DNA from: Streptomyces maremycinicus
Lineage (GTDB): Bacteria; Actinomycetota; Actinomycetes; Streptomycetales; Streptomycetaceae
Length of the DNA: 64,000 nucleotides
Direction of reading: 5' to 3'
Assembly (NCBI RefSeq): GCF_001184025.1
Contig: NZ_BBYG01000019.1
Coordinates: 310,001 to 374,000 of the forward strand
Numbering within the stretch: the first letter of the stretch is position 1; the number at the start of each line of letters is the position of its first letter. Positions 16,951-25,241 of the stretch are shown one piece after another. Below the pieces are notes generated by a model. The model worked only from the letters and a program-made list of their open reading frames with translations. It made no database searches and was not told the DNA's origin. The position numbers and the translations under genes are program-made.

Positions 16951-18549
16951 TCAGTTCCCGGGCCCGTCGGCCCCGGCCCCTTCTGTCCCGGCCCTGTGCG
17001 CCTCGGGCCCGTCGACCCCGGCCGTGTCCGTCCCGACCCCGTCGGCCTCGGGCCTGGCGGCCTCGGTCTCGTCGGCCCCGGCCCCGGCCCCGTCGGCGCC
17101 CGGTCCTCCCGTCCGGAGGGTCGTCGCGGCAAGGGCCAGGGCCGTGGCGGCGATCACTGTGGCCACCCGGAACGCCAGCCGGTAGCCCTCCGCGGTGGCC
17201 GGCAGCGGTGGTGTGCCCCCGTCGAGCAGGTCGCCGGTGTGGCTCGCCGCCAGGGTCGACAGGACCGCCAGGCCGAGCGAACCACCCACCACCTGCGTGG
17301 TGTTGAAGAGCCCGGACGCGAGGCCGCCGTCCTCCTCCCGGGCCCCCGACATGGCCAGGCCGGTCAGCGCGGGCATCGCGGCGGCGAAACCGGCGGCCAT
17401 CAGCAGCATCGGCGGCAGGAAGTCGGCCGCGTAGGAGCCGTCGGCCGGGGCGCGGCCGAGCAGCGCCGTCCCGGCGGTGATCAGCACCAGACCGGCCAGC
17501 AGGACACGGTACGGGCCGAAGCGGCCGATGGTCCGCGCGGACAGCAGCAGCATCAGCAGGCCGATCGCGACCGGCGCGGGCAGGAACGCCGTACCGGTCG
17601 CCAACTCGCTGTAGCCGAGGACGCGTTGTACGTACAGCGCGCCGATGAACTGGAAGCCGAACATCGTCGCGATCATCAGTACCTGGACGGCGTTCGCCCC
17701 GCTGAGCAGCCGGGAGCCGAACATGCGCAGTCGCAGCAGCGGGCGCGCGGCCCGCGCCTGGCGCAGGACGAACCCCGTGAACAGGGCCGCGGCCAGCAGG
17801 GCGAGCAGCGCCGTGGCGGTGCCGTCGCGGCCGTCGGCCCCGACGATGACGTACACGGTCAGCATGAGCGCGCTCGTGACCAGGGCCGCGCCCGGACAGT
17901 CGGCTCCCTTGCCGAACCCGGCACCGCGCTCGGGCGCGAGGACGCGGACGGCCGCGAGCCAGGCCACGACGCCGATCGGCAGGTTGATCAGGAAGATCCA
18001 GTGCCAGCCGACGAGTTGGGTGAGGGCCCCGCCCAGGAACGTGCCCAGCGCGCCGCCCGCCGCACCGACCGCGCTGAACACCGCGATGGCGCGCGCCTGT
18101 TCGCGCGGCCCGGGGAAGAGGGTCACGAGCATGCCCAGGACCACCGCCGAGGTCATCGCCCCGCCGACACCCTGGAGGGCGCGCGCCGCGACGAGCATCC
18201 CCCGGCTGCCGGCGACCCCGCACAGCACGGACGCCGCGGTGAACACCGCGAGGCCCGCCGTGAACATCCGCTTGCGTCCCACCAGGTCGCCGAGCCGGCC
18301 GATCAGCAGCAGCAGACCGCCGAAGGGGATGAGGTAGGCGTTGACGACCCAGGCCAGACCCGGGCCGCTGAACCCGAGGTCGCTCTGGATGGCGGGCATC
18401 GCCACGGTGACGATGTTGCCGTCCAGGATCGTCATCAGGGTCCCCGCGCACAGGACGACGAGGGACGCCCGGCGGGAGTACGTGCGTTTCGATGCCGACA
18501 GGGGGGTCGGTGTGCCCGACGGTGTCGGGGACTCTGCGATGGCCGTCAT
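16951..18549 (-). CDS. MFS drug exporter, DHA2 (14-TM) family
   Basis: A 532-aa membrane transporter. Motif D1/A for the family: ILDGNIVTVAMPAIQSDLG in TM1 and GRLGDLVGRKRMF in loop 2-3; ARALQGVGGAMTSAVVL is motif C-like. It should be a proton-driven exporter of a small hydrophobic compound. The C-terminal 50 residues are a Gly/Ala/Asp/Glu-rich tail with short repeats. ATG 18549 follows GGAGG by ten bases. It is divergent from an HxlR regulator with 101 bp between starts, the classic layout of a repressor-controlled pump. Confidence 0.88.
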   Translation of the reverse strand: MTAIAESPTPSGTPTPLSASKRTYSRRASLVVLCAGTLMTILDGNIVTVAMPAIQSDLGFSGPGLAWVVNAYLIPFGGLLLLIGRLGDLVGRKRMFTAGLAVFTAASVLCGVAGSRGMLVAARALQGVGGAMTSAVVLGMLVTLFPGPREQARAIAVFSAVGAAGGALGTFLGGALTQLVGWHWIFLINLPIGVVAWLAAVRVLAPERGAGFGKGADCPGAALVTSALMLTVYVIVGADGRDGTATALLALLAAALFTGFVLRQARAARPLLRLRMFGSRLLSGANAVQVLMIATMFGFQFIGALYVQRVLGYSELATGTAFLPAPVAIGLLMLLLSARTIGRFGPYRVLLAGLVLITAGTALLGRAPADGSYAADFLPPMLLMAAGFAAAMPALTGLAMSGAREEDGGLASGLFNTTQVVGGSLGLAVLSTLAASHTGDLLDGGTPPLPATAEGYRLAFRVATVIAATALALAATTLRTGGPGADGAGAGADETEAARPEADGVGTDTAGVDGPEAHRAGTEGAGADGPGN

Positions 18550-18650
18550 GGCGGCTTGACCTCCACATTCTCCGGGGGAACCCTTGGTGCACGACTTGTA
18601 ACGGGGACCATCGTGGATAACCATGGAGGACGGCATAAGGAGGCACTTCG

Positions 18651-19046
18651 ATGTCCCAGGGGAACACCGGTGTTACCGCGCAGGTCGTGAACGCGCACGC
18701 CTGCCCGGTGCGAGAGGTTCTTGACAGGGTCTCGGGGAAGTGGAGCGTGCAGATCCTGGTCGCGGCGGCGCACGGCCCGATCCGTTTCACGGAGCTGGAG
18801 CGCAGCATCGAGGGCATCAGCCGCCGGATGCTGACCCTCACCCTGCGCAACCTGGAGCGCGACGGGCTCGTCACCCGCACGGTGCATCCGACGGTGCCGC
18901 CCAAGGTCGAGTACGAACTGACGGCCGTGGCACAGGAGTTGCACGAGACGCTCCAGCGCCTGACGAACTGGGCCGAGCGCAACAGGGTCTATATCGCCGA
19001 GGCGCGGGCGGCCTACGACGCGGAGCGGGAGACCGAGCCGGTGTGA
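18651..19046 (+). CDS. HxlR-family transcriptional regulator
   Basis: A 131-aa winged-helix protein: CPVREVLDRVSGKWSVQILVAAAHGPIRFTELERSIEGISRRMLTLTLRNLERDGLVTRTVHPTVPPKVEYELT. The single cysteine just before the first helix is the position used for redox or electrophile sensing in HypR-type relatives. ATG 18651 follows AAGGAGG. It probably controls the divergent MFS exporter. Confidence 0.9.
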   Translation: MSQGNTGVTAQVVNAHACPVREVLDRVSGKWSVQILVAAAHGPIRFTELERSIEGISRRMLTLTLRNLERDGLVTRTVHPTVPPKVEYELTAVAQELHETLQRLTNWAERNRVYIAEARAAYDAERETEPV

Positions 19047-19059
19047 CCCGGTGGTCAGC

Positions 19060-19485
19060 TCACTGGAAACCGAACAGGCCGGGGTCCGAAGCCAGTTCCT
19101 TGAAGTAGGCCGTCGGATCGGCGACCAGCCGACGGGCCTCGAGATCCAGCAGGCCGCCGACCGAGGTGAGCTCGGCGGACACCGTGCCGTCCGTCTTGCG
19201 GATGGTCTGCTGGATCCGGAAGGTCTTGCCGCCGCCCCACTCGAAGACGCAGGTCACGTCGACCTCGTCGCCCGCCAGCAGTTCGCGCCGGTAGCGGATG
19301 GTCGTCTCCAGGGCGACCGGTCCCACCCCCTTGGCGAGCAGCCCCGCCTGGGTGATGCCCGCGGCCCGCAGGAGGGACCAGCGAGCGTGCTCCGCGTAGT
19401 TGATGTACACGCTCTGGTTGAGGTGCCCCTGTACGTCGGTCTCGTATCCGCGCACGGTGATCCGGACGGAGAACGGCTCGCTCAC
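19060..19485 (-). CDS. Acyl-CoA thioesterase, 4HBT hot-dog fold
   Basis: A 141-aa single hot-dog protein (YbgC/FadM-like). The active-site region is YETDVQGHLNQSVYINYAEHARW, with the Asp and the GHLN signature, followed by TTIRYRRELLAGDEVDVTCVFEW. It hydrolyses acyl-CoA thioesters; substrate not predictable. GTG at 19485 follows GAAGGGG; the longer frame to 19539 adds an unconserved basic leader. Confidence 0.88.
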   Translation of the reverse strand: MSEPFSVRITVRGYETDVQGHLNQSVYINYAEHARWSLLRAAGITQAGLLAKGVGPVALETTIRYRRELLAGDEVDVTCVFEWGGGKTFRIQQTIRKTDGTVSAELTSVGGLLDLEARRLVADPTAYFKELASDPGLFGFQ

Positions 19486-19545
19486 GGTGTCCCCTTCTCG
19501 CTTTCTCGACGGCGGTGCCCTGTCCGTCGATCTTGGCATGCCCCC

Positions 19546-20253
19546 TCAGGCCCGGCGGGGGGAAGCCAGCAGATAGCGCGCTCTCGTGCGGGGCTCGGTG
19601 TGCTCGCCGGCCTGCCAGCCCGCCTTCTCCAGCGTCGCCGCGCAGGCTGCCAGCGCGGCGACGTCCGGCGCGTGCACGGCGACCGCCTCCGGCTGCGGGG
19701 TCGCCCGCACCCGGTAGCCGTCGGTGCCGCGCGGCCCGGCGGGACGGTGACCGGCGGCCTCCAGGGCGAGGGCGGCGGCCCGCACGAGGTGGGTGCGTTC
19801 CCAGCCGCACGGCCGGTCGGTGTTCCCGTCCCGGTTGGTCATCCGGCGCAGTTCGAGCAGGCCCTGCCAGGCGCTGTGCACCTCGCGGACCCGGTCGGGC
19901 GCGGGAGTGGGCCCGGGGTGCTCCTCGCCGCCGACCCGGGCGGCGAAGACACCGGTCTCCGCCGTGGCGGGTTCGGCAGCGGCCCGCGCAGCGGTTGCGG
20001 CTGCCGGAGCGGCCCCCCGAGGCACCGGTGACGCGGACGCGGACACGGGCTCGGGATCGGGCGGCGGGCCCTCCTCCCGGGTCCGATGCCCCGCCGGGGT
20101 CAGGAAGTGATCGTGCGGCGGGCGCGGGTGCCGGAAGGCGAGCCCCTGCCGGACCAGCGCGGCCAGCTGGGACTCCGTGCCCCGCAGTCGCCCGGTCACC
20201 GGTTCGGCGGCGTCGATCACACGCCGCTGGGCGGCGGTCGGCGGTCGTGCCAC
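19546..20253 (-). CDS. Hypothetical protein with Ala/Pro-rich linker
   Basis: A 235-aa protein of unknown function. Residues 1-60 (TAAQRRVIDAAEPVTGRLRG ... RQGLAFRHPRPPHDHFLTPAG) look like a small winged-helix. Residues 60-100 are an Ala/Pro linker. Residues 120-235 (HSAWQGLLELRRMTNRDGN, then VHAPDVAALAACAATLEKAGW) form a second compact domain. It appears to be a streptomycete-type conserved protein, but no family can be named. Confidence 0.6.
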   Translation of the reverse strand: MARPPTAAQRRVIDAAEPVTGRLRGTESQLAALVRQGLAFRHPRPPHDHFLTPAGHRTREEGPPPDPEPVSASASPVPRGAAPAAATAARAAAEPATAETGVFAARVGGEEHPGPTPAPDRVREVHSAWQGLLELRRMTNRDGNTDRPCGWERTHLVRAAALALEAAGHRPAGPRGTDGYRVRATPQPEAVAVHAPDVAALAACAATLEKAGWQAGEHTEPRTRARYLLASPRRA

Positions 20254-20299
20254 GGCGTGCTCCCCTCGTACGACGCCCCCGGTGGGGCCTCATCGAAGG

Positions 20300-20893
20300 C
20301 TACGACCCGGGTCTGACATTCCAGGCGGCGATCACCGGCCGTCCGTGTTCCGTGCCCAGTCGGCACAGTGTCCCCGTCGCGAGCTGGAACAGCGCTCCGG
20401 CCGACGCGGGCAGTCCGAGCCGGCGGGCGGTGAGGACCCGCAGGAAGTGCCCGTGCGCCACCAGCACCACCCCGTCCCCGGTGTCGGCCGCCTCCACCCG
20501 GGCCAGCACCCGGTCGGCCCGCTCGCCGACCTGCTCCGGCGTCTCCCCGGGACGGTCCGGCGGCCCGGGCGCGACCCCGTCCGTGAACAGGAACCATCCC
20601 GGTCGCGTGCGCTGGATCTCGGCCGTGGTGACGCCCTCGTAGCCGCCGTAGTCCCACTCGCGCAGATCGGCGTCCACCCGGACCTCGTGCAGCCCGATCA
20701 GCTCCGCCGTCTCCCGCGCCCGCTGGGCCGGGCTGACGAACGCCGCCCCGAGCCGGTGGGAGCGGATCAGCGGCGCCAGCCCCCGTGCCTCGTCCCGGCC
20801 GTGCTCGGTGAGCGGGACGTCCGTCGATCCGGTGTGCCGGCCCGAGCGCGACCACGCGGTCTCCCCGTGCCGGACGAGAAACAGGTCACCCAC
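20300..20893 (-). CDS. Histidine phosphatase (phosphoglycerate-mutase-like)
   Basis: A 197-aa enzyme of the acid phosphatase/phosphoglycerate mutase superfamily. The phosphohistidine is in LFLVRHGETAW; the Arg and second His are in SPAQRARETAEL and VLVAHGHFLRVL; the acid is in REWDYGGYEGVTTAEI. It removes phosphate from a small metabolite in the cytoplasm. GTG 20893 is the start. Confidence 0.92.
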   Translation of the reverse strand: MGDLFLVRHGETAWSRSGRHTGSTDVPLTEHGRDEARGLAPLIRSHRLGAAFVSPAQRARETAELIGLHEVRVDADLREWDYGGYEGVTTAEIQRTRPGWFLFTDGVAPGPPDRPGETPEQVGERADRVLARVEAADTGDGVVLVAHGHFLRVLTARRLGLPASAGALFQLATGTLCRLGTEHGRPVIAAWNVRPGS

Positions 20894-20972
20894 GCGCGCG
20901 TGCCCCTTCCTGCCGTGCCTGTGAGCACCGTGACACAGGACCTGGGCGTGCGCACGTCAGCGACCGGGCCGC

Positions 20973-22181
20973 CTACTGCCGGTACCCGCTGAGGAAGCGC
21001 CCGATCCGGCCGATCGCCGCCTCCAGGTCGTCCGCGTACGGCAGGGTCAGGATGCGGAAGTGGTCGGGGGTCGGCCAGTTGAAGCCGGTGCCCTGGACGA
21101 CCTGGATCTTCTCCCGCAGCAGCAGGTCCAGGACGAACTTCTCGTCGTCGTGGATCTTGTGCACCTTGGGATCCAGGCGCGGGAACGCGTACAGCGAGCC
21201 CTTGGGCTTCACACACGACACGCCGGGGATCTCGTTGAGCTTCTCCCAGGCCACGGTGCGCTGCTCGTGCAGCCGTCCGCCCGGGGCGGTCAGCTCGTGG
21301 ATGGACTGACGGCCGCCGAGCGCGGCCTGGATGGCGTACTGCGCGGGCGCGTTGGCGCACAGCCGCATGGAGGCCAGCATGGTCAGGCCCTCCAGGTAGT
21401 TCCTCGCGTGCTGCTTCGGGCCGGTGACCACCAGCCAGCCTGAGCGGAACCCGGCCACCCGGTACGTCTTGGACAGGCCGCAGAAGGTCAGGACCACCAG
21501 GTCGGGCGCGAGCGCGGCGACCGAGTGGTGGACGGCGTCGTCGTAGAGGATCTGGTCGTAGATCTCGTCGGCGAAGACCATCAGCCCGTGCCGGCGGGCC
21601 AGGTCGAGGATGCCCTCGAGGATCTCCTTCGGGTAGACGGCGCCGGTGGGGTTGTTCGGATTGATGATCACGACGGCCTTCGTGCGGTCGGTGATCTTCG
21701 AGGCCATGTCGTCCAGGTCCGGGTACCAGTCGGCCTGTTCGTCGCAGAGGTAGTGGACCGCCTTGCCGCCCGCCAGGGTGGTGACCGCCGTCCACAGCGG
21801 GAAGTCGGGGGCCGGGATCAGGATCTCGTCGCCGTCCTCGACCAGCGCCTGGACGGCCATCGAGATCAGCTCGGAGATGCCGTTGCCGAGGAAGACGTCG
21901 TCGACGCCGACCTCCAGTCCCAGGGTCTGGTAGCGCCCCGCGACGGCCCGGCGGGCGGAGAGGACGCCGCGCGAGTCCGTGTAGCCGTGCGCCTGGGGGA
22001 GCATCCGGATCATGTCCTGGAGGATCTCCTCCGGCGCCTCGAAGCCGAAGGCCGCGGGGTTGCCGGTGTTCAGGCGCAGGACGCTGTGGCCCGCCGCCTC
22101 CAGCGCGTCGGCGTGCTCGATCACCGGGCCGCGGATCTCGTAGCAGACCTCGCTCAGCTTGTTCGACTGCCGGAACTCCAT
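20973..22181 (-). CDS. PLP-dependent aminotransferase, alanine-type (fold I)
   Basis: A 402-aa class I/II aminotransferase. PLP-binding landmarks: VFLGNGISELISM, NPNNPTGAVYP, DEIYDQILYDD, and the Schiff-base lysine in CGLSKTYRVAGFRSGWLV. MEFRQSNKLSEVCYEIRGP at the N terminus is the AlaA-like opening, so it probably interconverts alanine and pyruvate. ATG 22181. It is divergent from an HxlR regulator with two operators between them. Confidence 0.9.
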   Translation of the reverse strand: MEFRQSNKLSEVCYEIRGPVIEHADALEAAGHSVLRLNTGNPAAFGFEAPEEILQDMIRMLPQAHGYTDSRGVLSARRAVAGRYQTLGLEVGVDDVFLGNGISELISMAVQALVEDGDEILIPAPDFPLWTAVTTLAGGKAVHYLCDEQADWYPDLDDMASKITDRTKAVVIINPNNPTGAVYPKEILEGILDLARRHGLMVFADEIYDQILYDDAVHHSVAALAPDLVVLTFCGLSKTYRVAGFRSGWLVVTGPKQHARNYLEGLTMLASMRLCANAPAQYAIQAALGGRQSIHELTAPGGRLHEQRTVAWEKLNEIPGVSCVKPKGSLYAFPRLDPKVHKIHDDEKFVLDLLLREKIQVVQGTGFNWPTPDHFRILTLPYADDLEAAIGRIGRFLSGYRQ

Positions 22182-22210
22182 GCGCGCTCGCCCTCCGGTT
22201 CGTTGTGTTG

Positions 22211-22225
22211 CTTGGTTTTACCAAG
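22211..22225. promoter_or_regulatory. Operator CTTGG-N5-CCAAG between aminotransferase and HxlR genes
   Basis: CTTGG-TTTTA-CCAAG is a perfect 5-bp dyad, 30 bp before the aminotransferase start. A second copy lies 21 bp further on. Confidence 0.7.
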
Positions 22226-22231
22226 TTCCAG

Positions 22232-22246
22232 CTTGGAAAGTCCAAC
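22232..22246. promoter_or_regulatory. Second operator copy upstream of HxlR gene
   Basis: CTTGG-AAAGT-CCAAC repeats the dyad at a 21-bp distance, the helical phasing expected for two dimers bound to one face of DNA. It ends right before the first ATG of the regulator gene. Confidence 0.7.
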
Positions 22247-22267
22247 GACATGTCTAGACTGCGTGCC

Positions 22268-22909
22268 ATGTCACCTCGCCGAAGCTACGACCAGTACTGT
22301 TCCGCCGCCCGTGCGCTCGACACCGTCGGCGACCGCTGGACCTTGCTGATCGTCCGGGAGTTGCTCGCCGGCCCGCGCCGTTACACGGACCTGCACGCCG
22401 ATCTGCCGGGTGTGAGCACGGACGTGCTCGCCTCACGGCTGAAGGACATGGAACGCGACGGGCTGGCCACCCGCCGTCGGCTGCCTCCGCCCGGCGCGGC
22501 TTATGTGTATGAACTCACCGCACGAGGAAGGGAGTTGCTGCCCGTCCTCCAGGCGCTGGGGAAGTGGGGCGAGGGCGAACTCGGTGCCCGGCGGCCCACC
22601 GACGCCCTGCGCGCCCACTGGTTCGCGCTGCCGCTGTTGCGCGGGCTCGACGACGCGGCGGCCGGGGACGCGGGGCTCGTCGAAGTCCGGCTCGACGAAG
22701 GGGTCTTCCACCTGTACGTCGGCGCGGAGGACGGGCCGGTGTACGGCGACGGTCCCGCGCCGGGGGATCCCGACGCGCGACTGGTCCTGGACACGGACAC
22801 CTGCACGGCGGTCGCCCAGGGCGAGTTGGGCGTGCGCGGCGCGGTGCGGGCCGGGCGGATCGAGGTCGGTGGTGACGGCACGCTGGCCAAGGCACTGCGG
22901 GAGGCGTGA
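22268..22909 (+). CDS. HxlR-family regulator with C-terminal SCP2-like domain
   Basis: A 213-aa protein. Residues 1-95 are the HxlR winged helix (RRSYDQYCSAARALDTVGDRWTLLIVRELLAG ... SRLKDMERDGLATRRRL). Residues 110-213 form a small alpha/beta domain of the SCP2 type (LVLDTDTCTAVAQGELGVRGAVRAGRIEVGGDG). MSPRRSYDQYC is the usual opening, so ATG 22268 is preferred; ATG 22250 is an alternative. Neither has a good ribosome site and the operator ends at 22246, so the mRNA may be leaderless. It likely represses itself and the divergent aminotransferase. Confidence 0.85.
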   Translation: MSPRRSYDQYCSAARALDTVGDRWTLLIVRELLAGPRRYTDLHADLPGVSTDVLASRLKDMERDGLATRRRLPPPGAAYVYELTARGRELLPVLQALGKWGEGELGARRPTDALRAHWFALPLLRGLDDAAAGDAGLVEVRLDEGVFHLYVGAEDGPVYGDGPAPGDPDARLVLDTDTCTAVAQGELGVRGAVRAGRIEVGGDGTLAKALREA

Positions 22910-22982
22910 GGGCGGACGCGGGGCGGCCGTCGGCGGTACGCCGCGGAGGTGGTGCGCCGGAGGGCGGTGGTGCGGCGTACGG

Positions 22983-23019
22983 CGGAAGGCCCGCCGCTGG
23001 TGTCGCGGCGGGCCTTCCG
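22983..23019. terminator. Bidirectional hairpin terminator
   Basis: CGGAAGGCCCGCCGC-7-GCGGCGGGCCTTCCG is a perfect 15-bp stem between the convergent HxlR gene and the secreted-protein operon. Confidence 0.85.
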
Positions 23020-23041
23020 GCGGGCGGTTCGTGCGGGACGG

Positions 23042-23878
23042 TCAGGCGCCCGGCGGCACGTGCCGCGGACGTCCCGTCCCCCGTGTCAGCGTGTATCCGC
23101 CGATCCCGGCGAGGGCGGCCAGCACCGCGCCGATCCCGGTCCACACCCAGCGGTCGGACCACCAGCCGGACGCCCAGCCGTCGTCCGGCTCGATGCTCGA
23201 CAGCACGGCCGTGGCCGACGAGTCGTCGTCCTCGTCCTCGTCCTTCGGGGACGTGACGGCTATGCCCGGGACCAGCGGCTTCGCCAGCGAGCCGTCGACG
23301 GCCGCGGCGCCCCCGATGTCCTTGGAGTCCACCCGCAGTTCGGTGCTGACCGGCAGGCCCAGGTCGGCGGCCTTCAGGTCGAGGACCGTCAGCCGGACGT
23401 AGTACGTGCCCGGCAGCGGGTCGTCTGCCCATGGTTCCGACCAGGCCCGGACCGTGCGCAGCACACAGGCCAGCTCCACCGAGGCGGTGCCCTGGCCGGC
23501 GGTGCGGGTCTGGGCGCCGTACTGGCAGGCCTGACGGCGCCGCAGGCCGTCGTACACGTCGATCTGCCAGGTCTGCGTGGTGTGGGTCTCCGGCAGCTTC
23601 ACCGTCGCCTCGACGGTGGGGCGTTGGCCGGAGTCGGCCGGGAACGACCAGTAGAGGTAGTCGCCCGCGGACCCGCTCGCCGTCGCCGTCTGCCCCTGGT
23701 CGATCTCCGTGGCCGTACGGAACGACGTGCCCGCCTCGGTCGGCGTGGAGCTGTCGCCGGAGGGGCTCGCCGACGGGGTGGAGTCGGCGGCGGCCGGTAC
23801 GGCCGCCGGCCCGAGCGCCAGCCCGAGGACCGGCCCCAGCGCCAGCAGGGCGCCGCTCAACACTCGTGTGATACGCAT
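23042..23878 (-). CDS. Secreted, C-terminally membrane-anchored protein
   Basis: A 278-aa protein. A signal peptide at residues 1-32 (MRITRVLSGALLALGPVLGL ... PAAAD) is followed by an Ser/Thr/Pro-rich stretch, a beta-rich domain with paired cysteines (QACQYGAQ, ELACVL) and a pattern like bacterial pre-peptidase/galactose-binding folds (GDYLYWSFPADSGQRPTVEATV). An acidic DEDEDDD run follows, and a single TM helix near the C terminus (WTGIGAVLAALAGIGGYTL) ends in a basic tail. Its ATG overlaps the stop of the VWA gene (TGATG), so the two are coupled and probably act together at the cell surface. No function can be assigned. Confidence 0.75.
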   Translation of the reverse strand: MRITRVLSGALLALGPVLGLALGPAAVPAAADSTPSASPSGDSSTPTEAGTSFRTATEIDQGQTATASGSAGDYLYWSFPADSGQRPTVEATVKLPETHTTQTWQIDVYDGLRRRQACQYGAQTRTAGQGTASVELACVLRTVRAWSEPWADDPLPGTYYVRLTVLDLKAADLGLPVSTELRVDSKDIGGAAAVDGSLAKPLVPGIAVTSPKDEDEDDDSSATAVLSSIEPDDGWASGWWSDRWVWTGIGAVLAALAGIGGYTLTRGTGRPRHVPPGA

Positions 23879-25140
23879 CAGTTGGTCCTCCAGACCGCGA
23901 CCCGCCAGCGGGACACCCAGCCCCACAGCACACCCGCGAGGAAGCCGAACAGCACCAGGACGCCCAGCAGCCACCAGCCGCGCCCGAGGCCGAAGGAGGC
24001 CACGTCGCTCGCCGGCGACGGACCGTCGACCACGTCCACGGTCAGCTCGATCGGCATGCCCGGGGTGGTCTTCACGCCCGCGGCCGCCGAGTAGGAGTTC
24101 GTCACCTGTACGCACACCGTCTCGGCGGGCGCCTCGTCCTCGTCGCTCTCCGCCTTGGGGTAGCGCAGACCGGTCGAGATGACATCGGTACGGCCGTTGC
24201 CGGCCGCCTCGCCGCGCACGATCTCCCGGCCGTGCACCGTGACCGCCCGCAGCAGCACCCCGTAGTCGGGGTTCATCGCGCGGTCCGCCGACACGCTCAC
24301 CGAGGCGCGCAGCTCCTGGCCCGGCTCGACGTCGACCTTGTACCAGCGCTCCTGGCCGAACTCCTCACGGTCGGTGTACAGACCGGACTTCAGGGCCGGG
24401 GCCGCGGCGCAGGAGGCCGCACCCTCGGTGGCGACCGGCGTCACCACGGGGTCGGCGGCCCGGTCGACCAACTGGTTGACCCGGTCGGTGAGCTCGTCGG
24501 TGTGCTCCACCGAGGTGTAGGTGCCGCCGGTCGCCTCGGCGATACAGCTGAGCTGCTGGCGCATCTTGACGTTGGGTACCAGGCCGAGGGTGTCGATCGT
24601 CAGGCCGATGCCCTTGGCCGCGATCTCGCGGGCCACCTCGCACGGGTCGAGCGGAGCGCAGGTGTCCTCGCCGTCGCTGATCAGCACGATGCGCTTGGAG
24701 CCGGTGCCGCCCTCGAGGTCGTCGGCCGCCTTCAGCAGGGCGGGACCGATCGGCGTCCAGCCGGTCGGCGACAGGGTCGCCACCGCGGTCTTGGCCTCGG
24801 TCCGGTCCAGCGGGCCGACCGGGTAGAGCTGCGCGGTGTCCTTGCAGCCCGTTTTCTGGTCGTCGCCCGGGTAGTTGGCGCCCAGGGTGCGGATGCCCAG
24901 GAGAACGTTCTCCGGGGTCGCGTCCAGCACCTCGTTGAACGCCTGCTTGGCCGCGGCCATCCGCGTCCCGCCGTCCATGTCCTTCGTCCGCATCGAACCG
25001 CTGACGTCGAGGACCAGGTCGACCTTGGGCGCGGTGGCGGTGGTCTCGTCGGCGACCGCCCCGGCCGGGAACGCGATCCCGGCCGTGAGCGCGGCGAGCA
25101 GGGCGCAGACGCCCGCCGCCAGCCGTTGTGTTCTGATCAT
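23878..25140 (-). CDS. Secreted VWA-domain protein with C-terminal membrane anchor
   Basis: A 420-aa protein. A signal peptide (residues 1-30) leads into a von Willebrand factor A domain with an intact MIDAS: DLVLDVSGSMRTKD (DxSxS), then LSPTGWTPIGPAL (Thr) and VLISDGEDTCAP (Asp). A beta-rich region with EFGQERWYKVDVEPGQELRASV resembles the partner protein downstream. A TM helix (WLLGVLVLFGFLAGVLW) and a short basic tail end the protein. It should bind a protein ligand via Mg2+ on the outer membrane face. It is first gene of a two-gene operon. Confidence 0.85.
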   Translation of the reverse strand: MIRTQRLAAGVCALLAALTAGIAFPAGAVADETTATAPKVDLVLDVSGSMRTKDMDGGTRMAAAKQAFNEVLDATPENVLLGIRTLGANYPGDDQKTGCKDTAQLYPVGPLDRTEAKTAVATLSPTGWTPIGPALLKAADDLEGGTGSKRIVLISDGEDTCAPLDPCEVAREIAAKGIGLTIDTLGLVPNVKMRQQLSCIAEATGGTYTSVEHTDELTDRVNQLVDRAADPVVTPVATEGAASCAAAPALKSGLYTDREEFGQERWYKVDVEPGQELRASVSVSADRAMNPDYGVLLRAVTVHGREIVRGEAAGNGRTDVISTGLRYPKAESDEDEAPAETVCVQVTNSYSAAAGVKTTPGMPIELTVDVVDGPSPASDVASFGLGRGWWLLGVLVLFGFLAGVLWGWVSRWRVAVWRTN

Positions 25141-25241
25141 CGGCGGATCCTATTGATCAGAGGTGTCCGGCCACAAAACGGCGGCGCAACCCGTTTCGAC
25201 ATCCGGGTCGGGCTCCGCCCCCGATCGGCGGACGTAACCGG

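Noticed and set aside
18550..18650. Possible HxlR operator between MFS and HxlR genes
   Set aside because: Only short direct words (ACCAT, TAAC) are seen; no dyad as convincing as the one at 22211, so no site is claimed.
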